A stretch of 64,000 bases of DNA from Fulvia fulva (GCF_020509005.1 NC_063021.1:2790001-2854000); one strand, 5' to 3'; positions 9,950 to 21,484 are shown, numbered from the stretch's first letter. Numbers and translations: made by a program. The notes: a model not told the origin generated them from the letters alone.

Positions 9950-10110
9950 TGTCGCGATCCGAGCGTATATATAGGCAACATCCTATTATCAAAACTTAAG
10001 GCTACGTACGCTAAGAATTAGGTGACTAATTAGTCACCTACAGTCTCTTTAAGAGTAATACTTATCTATTCTAGATAGACATATACAATACACAACCTGC
10101 TTTTAAAACA
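9950..10110 (+). repeat. Possible LTR
   Basis: The block starts TGTCGCGATCC after a polypurine-like run, has a TATATATA box near 9965-9973, and ends TTAAAACA just before the Tc1-like coding sequence. These are LTR-like ends (TGT..ACA), but no second copy is seen in the window. It could be the 3' LTR of Copia-1 or a solo LTR. A 22-nt perfect palindrome lies at 10019-10040. Confidence 0.35.
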
Positions 10111-10596
10111 CCCTATATAAGCCCGTACAATAACTTCCTATACTTCTAACGTGATAATAGACGCCCTTTATACTAACAAAGGCTCTATCTCTTTAGTAAT
10201 CTTACGGCTTAAAAGAGTACTACCTTCTACACCAAAGAAGAGAGGCCTACTACCTATAATTAACACCTCTAAGTGTTAGCGACTTGTCTATCGAGCCACT
10301 ACTAATACTAATAGCCGCCGCCTACGATACGAACAGATTACCGCGATAGAGGGCATCTTTAGCGACGTCCGGATAGTAAGAGCTATATTTAAGAAGGAGG
10401 GCTTCTTACGATATATCGTAATACGTAAGCCGTTATTAACTAAGAAATATAAGGAGGTACGGCTTTAATAGGTAAGGGCTTATATTAAATAAATAGTAGA
10501 ACAGTAGACTTAGGGCCTTTAGATAGATAAAGCTTTATTAAGGTATAGAATATTCGGACAGGTCTATATAACACGTAGGGTAGATAAGGCTTATTA
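10111..10596 (+). pseudogene. Tc1-like transposase, N-terminal piece
   Basis: RIP-damaged first part of a DD34E Tc1/mariner-superfamily transposase. It holds a helix-turn-helix-type DNA-binding region (about 10200-10450) and the start of the catalytic domain. The first catalytic aspartate is at 10526-10528; the residue after it is Lys where Glu is usual. The frame continues through VYITRRVDKAY and stops at the target duplication of LINE-b, then resumes in the same frame at 35838 and again at 52656. The 5' end and terminal inverted repeat are not identified. Confidence 0.8.
10583..10596. repeat. Target-site duplication of LINE-b, left copy
   Basis: GATAAGGCTTATTA is repeated exactly at 35824-35837. 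It lies inside the Tc1 coding sequence, and removing one copy with LINE-b restores the transposase frame. Confidence 0.88.
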
Positions 10597-10653
10597 GATA
10601 GATAGATTTGTTATTCCCCTGTTCTAGGACCCTATTCGGCCTATATAGGTATT
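10597..10653 (-). repeat. LINE-b 3' tail and terminal UTR, separated by Copia-2
   Basis: TAGATAGATAGATTTGTTATTCC at the left edge is the reverse complement of the family's 3' end (GGAATAACAAATCTATC..). The match to the other copies continues to GGCCTATATAGGTAT at 10653 and resumes at 16034. Confidence 0.85.
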
Positions 10654-10875
10654 TGTTAAATAGGTACGGATTGCGTAGCCGTAGAAGATAGGAATTATAG
10701 ATTATGTAAATGAAGAAGGACCTAATGGGATAGCGTGTATCTATGTACAGTATCGCTAGTTAATAGTGTAGGTGTTTCAGGAGGGACAGCTGTACTTAGG
10801 ACTTGACTAGTAAGCCCTGATTACTAATCCCCCTAAGCACCTAATGTTGACCCTATGACCTACATATTCTCAACA
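10654..10875 (-). repeat. Copia-2 3' LTR
   Basis: 222 bp, TGTTAAATAGG..TTCTCAACA on the + strand, ends TGTT/AACA. It differs from the other LTR (15812-16033) mostly by C/T and G/A changes, several of which turn CA/TG into TA in the right copy. Confidence 0.9.
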
Positions 10876-10889
10876 CTCCCACTCAGGTC
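10876..10889 (-). other. Copia-2 polypurine tract
   Basis: GACCTGAGTGGGAG on the minus strand directly abuts the 3' LTR; it should prime plus-strand DNA. The same site in Copia-3 reads GACCTAAGTAGAAG, its RIP-changed form. Confidence 0.65.
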
Positions 10890-10914
10890 AGAAGGTCTCA
10901 AACAATCCCTTATA

Positions 10915-13900
10915 CAAGCTAGAGCTGCCTTACAAAGTTCTGAAACTGCTGGCCATTAAGGGGCTTAGTCAGCCCATCAGCAACTATGTCCTTTATGTAG
11001 TAGTAATTCACCGCAATCTTCCTTTGCCACTAGAGATCCCTGACATAGTAGTATGCCACATCAATATGCTTTGACCTGTCATAGACATGGGCATCTTTGA
11101 CAAAGGTCAAAGCTGCTTGGTTGTCACCTATAAGCTTCACGGGTCTCAGCTCATCAACAGTACTGCTTGCCTTGATCCTAGGTTAGAATGAACACTCTCT
11201 AACCAGGTCAGGACACCTCATCTCTCTAAGGACTGCAGCAAGAAACTGTGACTGCTTGGCTGCTGCATTTATAGCCATGGACTCAGCCTCTATTGTTGAT
11301 GTGGCAACAGACTTCTGCTTCCTACTCATCTAGGACACAGGTGATTTATAAAGGAACCACACATGTCCAAAGATTGAGACTCTGTCTGCCTTGTCTATAG
11401 CATAACCAGAATCTAAGTATCCCTGGAGAATACCTCCTCCTCTTCTGTACATCAAGCCCAGGTCTGGGTATGATCTCAGATATCTGGAGAGTTTCTTCAA
11501 AGCTCTAAGATGTTGCTTTGAAGGGTCAGCAACATATAAGCTGATTCTTTCAAGGGGGAAAGTAAGGTCTGGCCTTGTCATTGTCATTAGCCACATCCAG
11601 GTACCATTGCAACTCTAGTACTCCTGTTTGTTGCACCTCTCATCCATAGTAGCTAAAGGTCTCAGATCCTTATAGCTGTCTATAGGTGAGAGTATGGGTG
11701 TGGCCTTCTCTAGAGAGATGCCCATCTTGGCAAGGTTAGTTTGGATGTAGTGTCCTTGATCAAGCTTTACAGTACCTTAGAACCTGTTTCTTGTAATCCT
11801 CATTCTAAGGATCTTCTTAGGTTCCCTAAGATCTTTGATCTTGAACACTTTTCTAAATTCAGCCTTGAACTACTGAACATCTGACAGCTTTAGAGCTGCA
11901 ATGGGGATGTCATCTATATAGGTGAGGACCATGATGTCTCTTCCTCTGTGGATGATTAGGCATAGATTCACCTGGGACTAGGTGGATCCAATCTGTTCTA
12001 GCTTGGCAACACAGAGCTTGTTCCAATCTCTAGCTGCTTGCTTCAGTCTATACAGGCTTCTAAGGACCTTGAAGACCATATTTAGTGGAATTTCAACACC
12101 TGGGGGTGGGATCATATAGATGTCTTTAAGAAGGCTGCTTTCGGTGAAAGCATTGTTCACATCCACCTGGTGCATCTCAAGATCTCTCTCACATACTACA
12201 GCCATGAAGACCCTAAGGGTATTATGCCTAACAGTAGGTGCAAAGGTCTCTTCAAAGTCAACACCATATTTCTGTGAAAACCCTCTTGTAACCAGTCTTG
12301 CCTTGAACTTTTCAATGGCTCCACTGATCATTCTTTTCACATCAAAAACCCACTTAGATGTAACCAGGTTTGCACCCCTTGGTAGTACAACTGGATCCAA
12401 GGTGTTGTTGCTTCCTAAGGCAATAAGTTCTTTCTGGATTGCCTCTTTCCACATATGTCCCCAATTGGGGTCTCCCACTGCCTCCTTATAGGACTTTGGG
12501 ATTGGCACTTCCTGCTGGTAGGCTATGGCCTGCCTAACAGCAGCAAATGCATATCCCTCCACATCATTCAGGATTTCCTCAACCCAGCTCATAGTTGGAT
12601 CAAAATGAAACATCTGAGCAATCAATGCCCTATGATGCTTGGCTTCATGCTCAGCAGAGCCATCATCTTCATCCCCCCTTGACCTCTTGTTGCCTACAAG
12701 CTGAGGTGGCTGTTGAGGTTGATCCTCCTGAACAAGTTCCTCTTCCTTTTCTTTTCTTGGAGTCCCCTCTACTCCAATCTTCTGGTACTCTCTAATGTCT
12801 TTTGGAGGTTGGGGAAGTTGCACAAACAGAGGCTTTGCCTGGAGCTGCTGTGGCTGCATTGATGAACTGGAGACCTGAGCAGGAGGTCTTCTAACGGGGT
12901 TTCTCTTTAGGGCTCTGCTTGACTGGTTTGTGAAGGTGATGCCAAGATCCATATCACCCCCCTTCTCATTCTCAAACCAGTCAACTTGCCCGTGTGTTTT
13001 GATGGCTTTCATGTCAGGCTCCCAGAAGAGCCATTGCTTTGTGGTGTTCTCCACATAGCCAACAAAGACAACTTCTTTACCCCTATTCATGAGCTTGTCA
13101 CTTCTCAAGCCTTGAGGTTGGGATCTCGGGTCTACATTGACCACTGCTTTACATCCCTAGACTCTCAAATGGTCAACTGATAGTACCTGGCCAGTGAAGG
13201 CTTCTTCTGGTAAAAGAGTAGTACCATCTATTATTGGTCCATTTGGAAGTCTGTTTCGGACCACAGTTTGAGCAATAAGGGCCTCTAGCTAGAATTCAAC
13301 TAGCATATTTGAGTCCTTGAGCATAGCTCTCACTGTATTCTCAGAGGCTTGGATTGACCTTTCCACAGGTCCATTCTGAAGTGAGTTGTAGGCATCAGTT
13401 GTGTCCATCTGAAAGCCAAACTCCTTCTCCCACTGTTTTAGCAAGGAAAGAATTTCCCTTACACCATCACTACGGATTGCAGATAGAAAACACCTTGAGC
13501 TGTTCTCTACCTGAACCTTCCATTCCTTTAGAGCTGTAGGAGCATCACTCCTAGCCTTCAAAGGGATTACCCACTTCTTCCTTAAGAAATTGTCTACAAT
13601 CTCAAGCCAGTACTTGAAGCTAAGTCTTGAGACTGCACCTTGAAAAGGCCCACAGATGTCAAGGGAGATGAGGGCCAGCCTCTCTCCTTTCCTCTCTGTG
13701 ACAGGTCCTTTGAACTTCCTCATGTTTGTAAGGGAGCAGACCTTGCAGTTCTAGTGTTCAGAAGGAACAGGAATGGGATCTTTCTTGTCAGTGACTCTAT
13801 GCAGGTTTCTTAGCAGTCCCTTGCTAAGGTGTGCACATCTTCTATGCTATAGCTCCCACTGGTCCTGGGACTCAGTGGCAGTCATAGCCTATTCTAATTC

Positions 13901-15345
13901 ACACTCAAAATGTGTACCTAACTTGGACAGATCCAAGTCATGCTCCTATAGAGAGGCATATGCTTGAGGCATAGCTTCAAGCTGCTCTGAAACACTTTGA
14001 ATGAATGGAACACCCCCTCTCAGCTTTGTCTGGACAACAGGTTTTCCAGAAAGGGATTTGAGGGTGAAACTAGGTGGTTGGACAGCAAACTGTTGGCTGA
14101 ACTGATTCTAAGAAACAAGGCTAACTCTAAGGCCAGGAACAAACAAAACATTCTTCAAGACAATCTGCTTCCTAGAAGGACCACCCATCACTGCACTCCC
14201 CTCATGTGTGGCATGTAGGTAGCCACCCCCAACCTTGATCCACTTCCTCTTCTGAAGAGGTTTCAGGGTCCTGAAAAGTGAATCCTGGTCAGTCATATGG
14301 GATGAAGCACAAGAGTCAAGCAACCACTCTGAGGAGGGGTACTTGCTTTTGGCTTCCACAGTTGAATGGGCAACCTCATCAACTTCATCATCCTCTGATG
14401 GTGTCTCAGGGTCTGATGAGTCTTCCTGGGTTGCATAGGCTCTTCCTTGTAAGGTCCTTCATCACCACTAGGATGTCCCTCAGGCTTGGGGATAGGGACC
14501 TCCTTCTTGGTGGTGATGATTGTCTCTTTGCAACAGAGGTGTTTCCTCTGTTGAGCTTGTCCTTCCTGACAGCATGCTTGGCTCCAGAGAGGTGTGGGCA
14601 ATCCTTGATCACATGATCACCATCACAGAGATGGCAGGTGATCTTGCCCTGGAAACCTCTTCCTGCAAACATTGCTGTTTCCTTAGATGCAACTTCCAGC
14701 CTGGACTCATGTGACTTAAGCAGTTGTAGACAATCTTCATATGACAGTCCTGGCTGGGCCAGGATAGTGTTCTTGGTCTCAAGATACACCTCAGGCAGGG
14801 CTTGAAGCAGATGCTTCAGCTTCCTTGTAGGCTCTCTGTAGTGAGCCTCTGCTGGGTCAACTTCAGCAATCCTTCTTACAAGATTGCCAAGGTGGACCTA
14901 GGCCTGTCTGGTGGTTATGCCATCTATCATTCTGAAGTTGATCAATTCTTGAACAACTGTCATTGTATATGCAGCATGAACCTTGCTGTACTTTGCCCTC
15001 ATCTTGAGCCAGATCTCTCCAGCTTGTCTCATCTCTAACACCTCATCTTAGTCATCTTGTGAACGGCAGATGAAGATCTTATATCTTGCCTTTACATTTG
15101 CTTTCCTCCCAACTGGACTGTATCTTGACTCTTCAAGTCTAGGTAAGGGATCTGATGACTTAGATGGTGTTGAGAAGCTGGGTGTGCTTGATAATAGATG
15201 GCTTCTATCTACAACCCAAAGCACATCTTGAGCTTCAAGATAGTCTTATATCAATGAGAACCATGTCCTCTAGTTGTCCTTGGTTAGGATAGGTGCTGCT
15301 CTCCTCCTACCAAGGGTGCTATGTCCAGTTTCCTCTATACTTTTT
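10915..15345 (-). pseudogene. Copia-2 gag-pol polyprotein, interrupted by about a dozen stops
   Basis: In order on the minus strand: gag (about 15345-14400) with a CCHC knuckle CHLCDGDHVIKDC; protease with DSCASSHMT (near 14300); integrase (about 13760-13100) with D in LDICGPF, D in IRSDG and E in GPVERS; reverse transcriptase (about 12500-11850) with YIDD near 11920-11931; RNase H (about 11600-10915). Open pieces are 14406-14789, 14108-14359, 13289-13723, 11978-13144 and 11330-11596. The stops I placed are nearly all TAG where a Trp or Gln is expected, for example HLRV-stop-GCK near 13160, VEF-stop-LEAL near 13290 and EH-stop-NCKVC near 13750. These are TGG/CAG/CAA to TAG/TAA changes, as light RIP gives. 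Frames are otherwise intact. Confidence 0.88.
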
Positions 15346-15790
15346 TATATAGGACAGGATGGCTGCCTACAGAAGAAAGGTATTCGTTCGTACGCGATCG
15401 GATCGATAGGAGGTGAACCGAACGCGAGGTTGATGGTGGAGGGAATGGCTGTCCACTAGAAAGCGAGGAAAGTCGGTCGTAAGGATCGTGTTTTTCTGAG
15501 ACACTGCGGCTCTCTCAGATAGGACAGTTAGTTAGTAAGGACAACGCGATGTCCTGAGAGCAACTCTTCCTAGTAGGCTCGCCTACCTTTCTAAGGTATT
15601 GGCACAGGCTTCTCTTCCAACCCTCTAAGTTGGTCAAAGTCTGACAGTGCCTTACTAGGCTCTTTCACGACTAATATACACCTACAGCGAGCTGTAGCTT
15701 CCTATGTAATACGGAGGCGGCCTCTAGTCTTCCCTTCCTTTTAGTATTGTAGAGGAATAACTACTACGACTTCAATCTATAAGACCTAAA
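15346..15790 (-). other. Copia-2 untranslated leader
   Basis: About 445 bases between the primer site and gag with no coding motif; it should hold the packaging and primer-annealing region. The exact gag start is not certain, because an ATG is not clear before the first recognisable gag residues. Confidence 0.55.
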
Positions 15791-15811
15791 GGCTAACCCG
15801 GGCTCATAACC
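15791..15811 (-). other. Copia-2 primer binding site, matches initiator tRNA-Met anticodon arm
   Basis: Directly next to the 5' LTR, the + strand reads GGGCTCATAACC, the anticodon stem and loop (CTCATAA) of initiator tRNA-Met. The minus (element) strand is complementary to it. Copia of Drosophila and some fungal copia elements prime from such an internal half-tRNA site. Copia-3 has the same site with CTCATAA changed to CTTATAA. Confidence 0.75.
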
Positions 15812-16033
15812 TATTAAACAGGTACGGATTGCGTAGCCGTAGAAGATAGAGATTATAGATTATGTGAATAAAGAAGGACCTAATAGGATAGCGTATATCT
15901 ATATATAGTATCGCTAGTTAATAGTATAGGTGTTTTAGAAGGGACAGCTATACTTAGGACTTGACTAGTAAGCCCTGATTACTCATCCCCCTAAGCACGT
16001 AATGTTGACCCTATAACCTATATAATCTTAACA
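15812..16033 (-). repeat. Copia-2 5' LTR
   Basis: 222 bp, TATTAAACAGG..AATCTTAACA on the + strand. It has more TA dinucleotides than the left LTR, which is consistent with uneven RIP of the two copies. Confidence 0.9.
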
Positions 16034-16056
16034 GTATATATCTATTGTTATATATA

Positions 16057-16085
16057 AAGGGAAACCTAAATAGGTGAAAACCCTT
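16057..16085 (-). other. 3' UTR stem-loop of LINE-b
   Basis: Element strand: AAGGG-TTTTC-ACCT-ATTT-AGGT-TT-CCCTT. Same fold as LINE-a with different paired bases (G-C in the outer stem where LINE-a has A-T). Confidence 0.65.
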
Positions 16086-16142
16086 CCCGCCCCTAACTTC
16101 TCCTTATCTAGATTAGCTTTCCCTCTAAACGTACGTAGTCTA

Positions 16143-16154
16143 TATTACTACCCC
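16143..16154. repeat. Target-site duplication of LINE-c, left copy
   Basis: TATTACTACCCC, repeated exactly at 16793-16804. The site is within LINE-b. Confidence 0.85.
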
Positions 16155-16792
16155 CCCTAGGGCATAGTAGACGCCCTTAGCTAGCGGGACAACCTAAGGA
16201 ATAGTTAGCTACGAAATCCGCGGTCAAGTACCCCCCGAAGCTTATCTACTACCGCCTTACGAGGGTATAGAGTAGTATAGTAACCTAACTACGAAGCAAA
16301 CATATCGGCCTCTAGGGGTACCTATTATAGAGGAAGGTTCTAGGATATACGAATACTAGCTGCCCCTACGGCTATCGCTCCTAGAACGTACGGTACGTAC
16401 TCCTCGTCTATCCGAGGTAGTCGCTAGGAAGGGGGGAGTAGATAGTAAAGGCGAGGAACCGGAGGATTAGGGCACTTCTTAACAACGCTAAGGACCTACG
16501 GCGCATTACGAACTAGATACTAGAGAAGGGCTAGCTAGAATAGTACCGCCTAGTAGGAGTAGTATAGGAAGAGAGGACACGACGTAGCGCGACGAGACCG
16601 GCTAGGAGCGGGGACTAACGGGGTAGTAATATAGACTACGTACGTTTAGAGGGAAAGCTAATCTAGATAAGGAGTAGTTAGGGGCGGGAAGGGTTTTCAC
16701 CTATTCGGGTTTCCCTTTGTATATAATAATAGATATATACCTATATAGGCCGGATAGAGTCCTAGAATAGGGGAATAACAAATCTATCTATC
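16155..16792 (+). mobile_element. LINE-c: 5'-truncated LINE inserted head-on into LINE-b
   Basis: 638 bp of the C-terminal part of ORF2 and the 3' UTR of the LINE-e family, + strand, ending AACAAATCTATCTATC. It lies in LINE-b, which has the opposite direction, so the same family sequence occurs as a large inverted repeat: 16160-16730 against 16793-17250 and 16039-16142. The stem-loop is at 16689-16717 (ACCT-ATTC-GGGT inner stem). RIP-killed. Confidence 0.88.
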
Positions 16793-16804
16793 TATTACTA
16801 CCCC
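16793..16804. repeat. Target-site duplication of LINE-c, right copy
   Basis: Exact copy of 16143-16154, next to the (ATCT)n tail of LINE-c. Confidence 0.85.
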
Positions 16805-19800
16805 GTTAGCCCCCGCTCCTAGCCGGTCTCGTCGCGCTACGTCGTGTCCTCTCTTCCTATACTACTCCTACTAGGCGGTACTATTCTAGCTAGCCCTTCT
16901 CTAGTATCTAGTTCGTAATACGCCGTAGGTCCTTAACGTTATTAAGAAGTGCCCTAATCGTCCGGTTCCTCGCCTTTACTATCTACTCCCCCCTTCCTAG
17001 CGACTACCTCGGATAGACGAGGAGTACGTACCGTACGTTCTAGGAGCGATAGCCGTAGGGGTAGCTAGTATTCGTATATCCTAGAGCCTTCCTCTATAAT
17101 AGGTACCCCTAGAGGCCGATATGTTCGCTTCGTAGTTAGGTTACTATACTACTCTATACCCTCGTAAGGCGGTAGTAGATAAGCTTCGGGGGGTACTTGA
17201 CCGCGGATTTCGTAGCTAACTATTCCTTAGGTTGTCCCGCTAGCTAAGGGCGTCTACTATACCCTACACCCTAGTTGTTCTACCTCTCTTTCTATAGTTA
17301 CTCTATAAACGATTTCTTACCTTCCTATCGTATTACTAGCTATTCGTCCCTTACCCGATAGTTCGGCTCGTTCCCGGGTCGAATACCCTTATACGCTAGT
17401 ACTAATTCGCGGGCCCTTACGAATATACTAGCGATAACCTTCTATACTAGGTACTATACCGACTTGCCTAAGTAGGAGGTCTATAGTCCCTATATATATA
17501 GGTCGATCGGCGGTATAGCGGTCTCGTACTTAAGTATCCTTATTAGTATCGACTTATATACCCCGGTGACCTTCCTTAGGCATTAGTTTTAGATCTTCGC
17601 TAACGGCCCGACGAGTCCCTTTAATAGGTAGGCCCTCTCGCCTAGGGACTACACTTAGCTACTATAGGTAAGGACTAGCCGTATAATAGCCGTATATAGA
17701 AGTCGTAACTACCGGAAGTCCGCCCCCTATATAGACGTAGTGAGCCTCTAGTATAATACTATATTCTGTTTAGCTTTCCGTAATATTACCTATATATACT
17801 TCCTCTACCGTAGCGCCGGGTCTACCTATAGTCCGAGGATCCTAAGCTAATTTGCCGGGTTAGTCGTATACCCCTATATCTAGATAGAAGCTTATATATT
17901 ATAGAACCGTGGCCGGCGCGTAAAGTGTATTAGATTGTACTTTTCTAGGGCAAACCGAGCCCCGTGCCTCCTAGCCTAGTCCTCGTAGATCTTGTGCTTC
18001 TCTTCTAGTAGCCTATAGTTCTCCTTAGTCGAGGAAGACTACGCTAGGATGTTTGTGTCGTCGACGAAGCCGCTCGTAGCGGTGTTCTAGGATTCTAGGG
18101 CTAGGAGTAGCGTCGCTATAAAGAAGAGGAACAGAATAGGTACTAGCGTTAAGCCTTACGGGATTCTAGTATAGACTGCTTGAAATGGGCTTCTATACTA
18201 GCCGACTAGGATCGACGTACTACGGTTTTAGAGGTAGGACCGTACGAAGTTGACAAGCCACTTAGGGAGTCCCTTCGACCTTAGGATATAGAGTAGCCGC
18301 GGGTATAACACGTAGTCGAAGGCTCCCGATATGTCTAGGCTAAGTAAGGAAGCCACCTTGTCCCTATTCTTATACTAGATAGCCTTTACCTAAGAGGTGA
18401 TAAGTTCTATCGCGGATAGCGTCGATCGCTATAGGCGCGTACCTATCTAGGTGTCTAGGAGTAGGGAGTACTCCTCTACCGCCTCGGAGAGTCTCCTTAT
18501 AACTAGCTTCTTAAGCGCCTTCCTAAGAGTATTAAGGGGCGTAATAAGGCGGTACGACTTTACCTACGTATAGTCTTCCTTTTACGGCTTATATAGGACT
18601 ACTATCGTCGATTGTTTAAATACTATTAGGTAGTATCCGGTCTATAGGTAGGCGTTAAAGATCGCTATAACTACTAGGGCTAGTTGATCTCTATACTTCT
18701 TTAGTAGCTCGTTTAGGATCCTATCCGGCCCGGGGCTTTCTTCGCCGGTAACTTCCTAAGTCTAGCGGTAATATCTCCCTCGGATATATTCTATTAGACC
18801 GCGATACTAGGGGCTAGGGGAGTAGAGCTATTTATATTACTTAGATTAGCCTCGACTAGGGGCAGGAAGAACTTACTAGCTAGTAGACGCGCCTTAGCCT
18901 CGGGGTCGCTAACCGGGCTACTAGGCGATTATAGCGCTAGGATAGAGAAGGAGGGGCCTTATATAGGGCCCTATCGGGCCCATTTCGCTAGCTTCTACAT
19001 CCTCGCTAGCTTGCCGGCGATTTCTTCTACTATAGCCCTCTAGCCGACTACTTTCTCCCTCCGTATTATAGCTTTCTTCTATTAGTATACCTCCCTATAT
19101 ACGTTCTAGGCCTCCTCGCTATAGCTACTCGTCTATACCCGGCGGGCTCTCCTTACTTCTCTTACTACCGTAGTGTACTTCGGCGTCTAGTATAGTTTAG
19201 ACTATGTCGTTAGTTAGGTAAGCGGAACGTGAAGTAAGGTCGCTTTTCTTATTTCGTCTATTAACCCTTAGACTGCCTCGTCTATCTTATCTTTACTATT
19301 ATATTACTACTACGCGATCTATACTAGCCTCTCGGAGTCGTCGAGGTACGCCTAGATGTTAGCCTAGTGGGCCTTTCCCTAGTTTGGCTTAGGGGTTCTC
19401 GCTAGTATACGTTATATCTATGTCGTAATAGAGGTCCTGACTAGCATATAGTCTAACGACGCCTCGAGTTCGTGTTCGATCCTATAGTAGGTTACTATAT
19501 AGTAGTAGCTATCTAAGATCTAGGAGAGGTCGATCGTACCTTAGAGTCCCCCTCTCTTCTAGGTACCTAGGTCCTTCGGGGTATTAAGGGCAATTACGTT
19601 ACTCGCTATTAAGTCGATTACTTCGTCGGCTATAGGGTACGGCTATATAAGGCTTTCCTAGGAAGGGTAGTATATATTAAAGTCTCCTACTACGATATAG
19701 TACCCTATCTCTTAAGCGTACTGTCTAGGTATCTATAGACCCTAAGGTCGCGGCTAGACCTCGAGGCTAGCGGTTATATATATATATATTATATATCTAA

Positions 19801-20123
19801 GTGCTACCTACGTAGAGGGAGGTAATATCTCCCCCGCCTTCTTTGTCTACGTAGTATACTACCTCCTAGTCGGATTCTAGTATGTCCTTACTAATATAGA
19901 AGTACGTACGGGGTCTACCGTCGCTTCGTAGGTATATCGTATAGCCTAGTAACTTATAGGTCGTTAGTCTCTTATAGTACGGGTTAATCTATAGCTTCTA
20001 GATTACTAGGACGTAGTAGACGTACGGGTCCGCCTCTTATAGGAAATAGTTCTAGACTATATCCTTACTATACTTAACGTTATACTAGATAGTACTAAGC
20101 GTGTCGAGGCTAGTTATCGGCAT
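16805..20123 (-). pseudogene. LINE-b ORF2 (endonuclease/RT), RIP-killed
   Basis: Read minus-strand through stops. The endonuclease covers about 20123-19430, with a GDFN-like block near 19690. The reverse transcriptase covers about 18760-17900, with SGFVDD at 18057-18082. The C-terminal SCPxGY..H..C region falls near 17100-17200. The start ATG (20121-20123) is followed by the family's ITSLDTL-like N-terminus. Its last part, up to the family stop, lies beyond LINE-c at 16039-16142. Confidence 0.8.
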
Positions 20124-21429
20124 CGATAATCATTTCCTCTATAGCGTCCTATATCCTACTACCCTATACGTCCTAGTCTACGCCTATCGGCTATATACTA
20201 AAGGGGAGCCGGGCCTGGTTAGATTCCCTCGCCGTAGCTAGTAGAGCACGTGGCCTCCCGTACGCCCTAGGTTGCGTATCCTTTATATTATTCTCGGCCC
20301 TAGGGCGCTTATACCCGACCGCCGCTAGCTAGTTCCGGTATAGGCTAGCCTTACGGTCGCCGTAGAATCTTAGGGCGACGGTTCTGTTCGTAATTGCCTT
20401 ATTTTTCGCTAGTTTCCGCTATAGGCATTCCGCGCTATACGATAGGTAGTACCCCGGACAGTTCGCGTACCGCCTCGTAGCTAATATATAGTCCCTAGAT
20501 ATATCGTCTCCTATATAGTTCGAGTAGGCCTACTTATTTATATACGTATAGGTTTAGTGTCCGTACTGTTAGTATTTAAAGTATTAGAGGACACGAAAGG
20601 ATAAGGAGTACTTTTAGACTATCTTAAGTCTATATTACTAGATTAGGCCTTGTTCTATTACTAGATCCGCCGCTTTCGCGTCTTATAGCTATACTATTAG
20701 CGCCGAGGCCTTCCTACCTTCTAGCTATTTCCTATAGAGCTAAGTTGCCTTCTAGATTAGAGAGTTAAGAGTGACCGGGTTGTCCTCTTAGAGAGTACGT
20801 AGGTGACCTTAGTTAGTTAGGTCGAACTCCTTAGGCATGTCGTAGACTAGGATCGTGAATTACTTCGTTAAGACCTTCGCTAATACCGTAACCTTAGATA
20901 CCTACTATAGCTATACCTCTAGGTGCCTCCTAGTAGTAGTAGAGCTAGTATAGATCTATAGAGTACCGTTAGACTATTAGTTCACTACGACTACTACTAG
21001 TTAATAAATTTGTTAGGCGAGCTCCTTATTCGATAGATTCGTAACTTCGGCCTAGTCTTCCTTTACTATAATACGGATCGTAACTATATCGTACGTTAGG
21101 CGGGGGCCTAGTATCGATACCGCGACCGATGCCTAGCTATAGGGGTGTTAATTCCGGATGGCCTTACTAATCGCCTAAGACGTCGTCCTTATTTCTTATT
21201 GCCCTCGGTAATATAATAGTACTAGCGCTATACGTAGCTAAGTAATTATTACCTATAGAGACCGGTAAGGGAGCTAATCGTTAGTTTCTATACTTTTTAC
21301 GTCCTCAATAAGTTACTACTAGTTGTCTTAGGGGAGCTTCGCCTATATAGCCGTAGGCGCCGGTAGTGTCGTAGCCTAGGCTACTATTACCTAGGAGTTG
21401 CCTAATATAGCTAGGCACCTCCGCGGCGT
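20110..21429 (-). pseudogene. LINE-b ORF1, RIP-killed
   Basis: Matches the LINE-e ORF1 on the opposite strand across its whole length, including the zinc-knuckle region near 20480-20590 (YxCQQYGH-type motif). The start position reads ACG, as in LINE-g, while LINE-e has ATG, so the true initiation codon is uncertain. Confidence 0.75.
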
Positions 21430-21484
21430 TTAGAGCTAAAGAAATAGGGTAAAGAGAACTTTTAGCTATCTAAATTAAATAAGG

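Larger units (their letters stand above)
10654..16033 (-). mobile_element. Copia-2: lightly mutated Ty1/copia element with both LTRs
   Basis: 5.38 kb with two 222-bp LTRs, a tRNA-type primer site, a polypurine tract and one long gag-pol on the minus strand. It is inserted in the 3' UTR of LINE-b; the flanks are GTATT (10649-10653) and GTATA (16034-16038), a 5-bp target duplication with one difference. It is mutated far less than its relative Copia-3. CpG is rare throughout its internal part. Confidence 0.92.
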
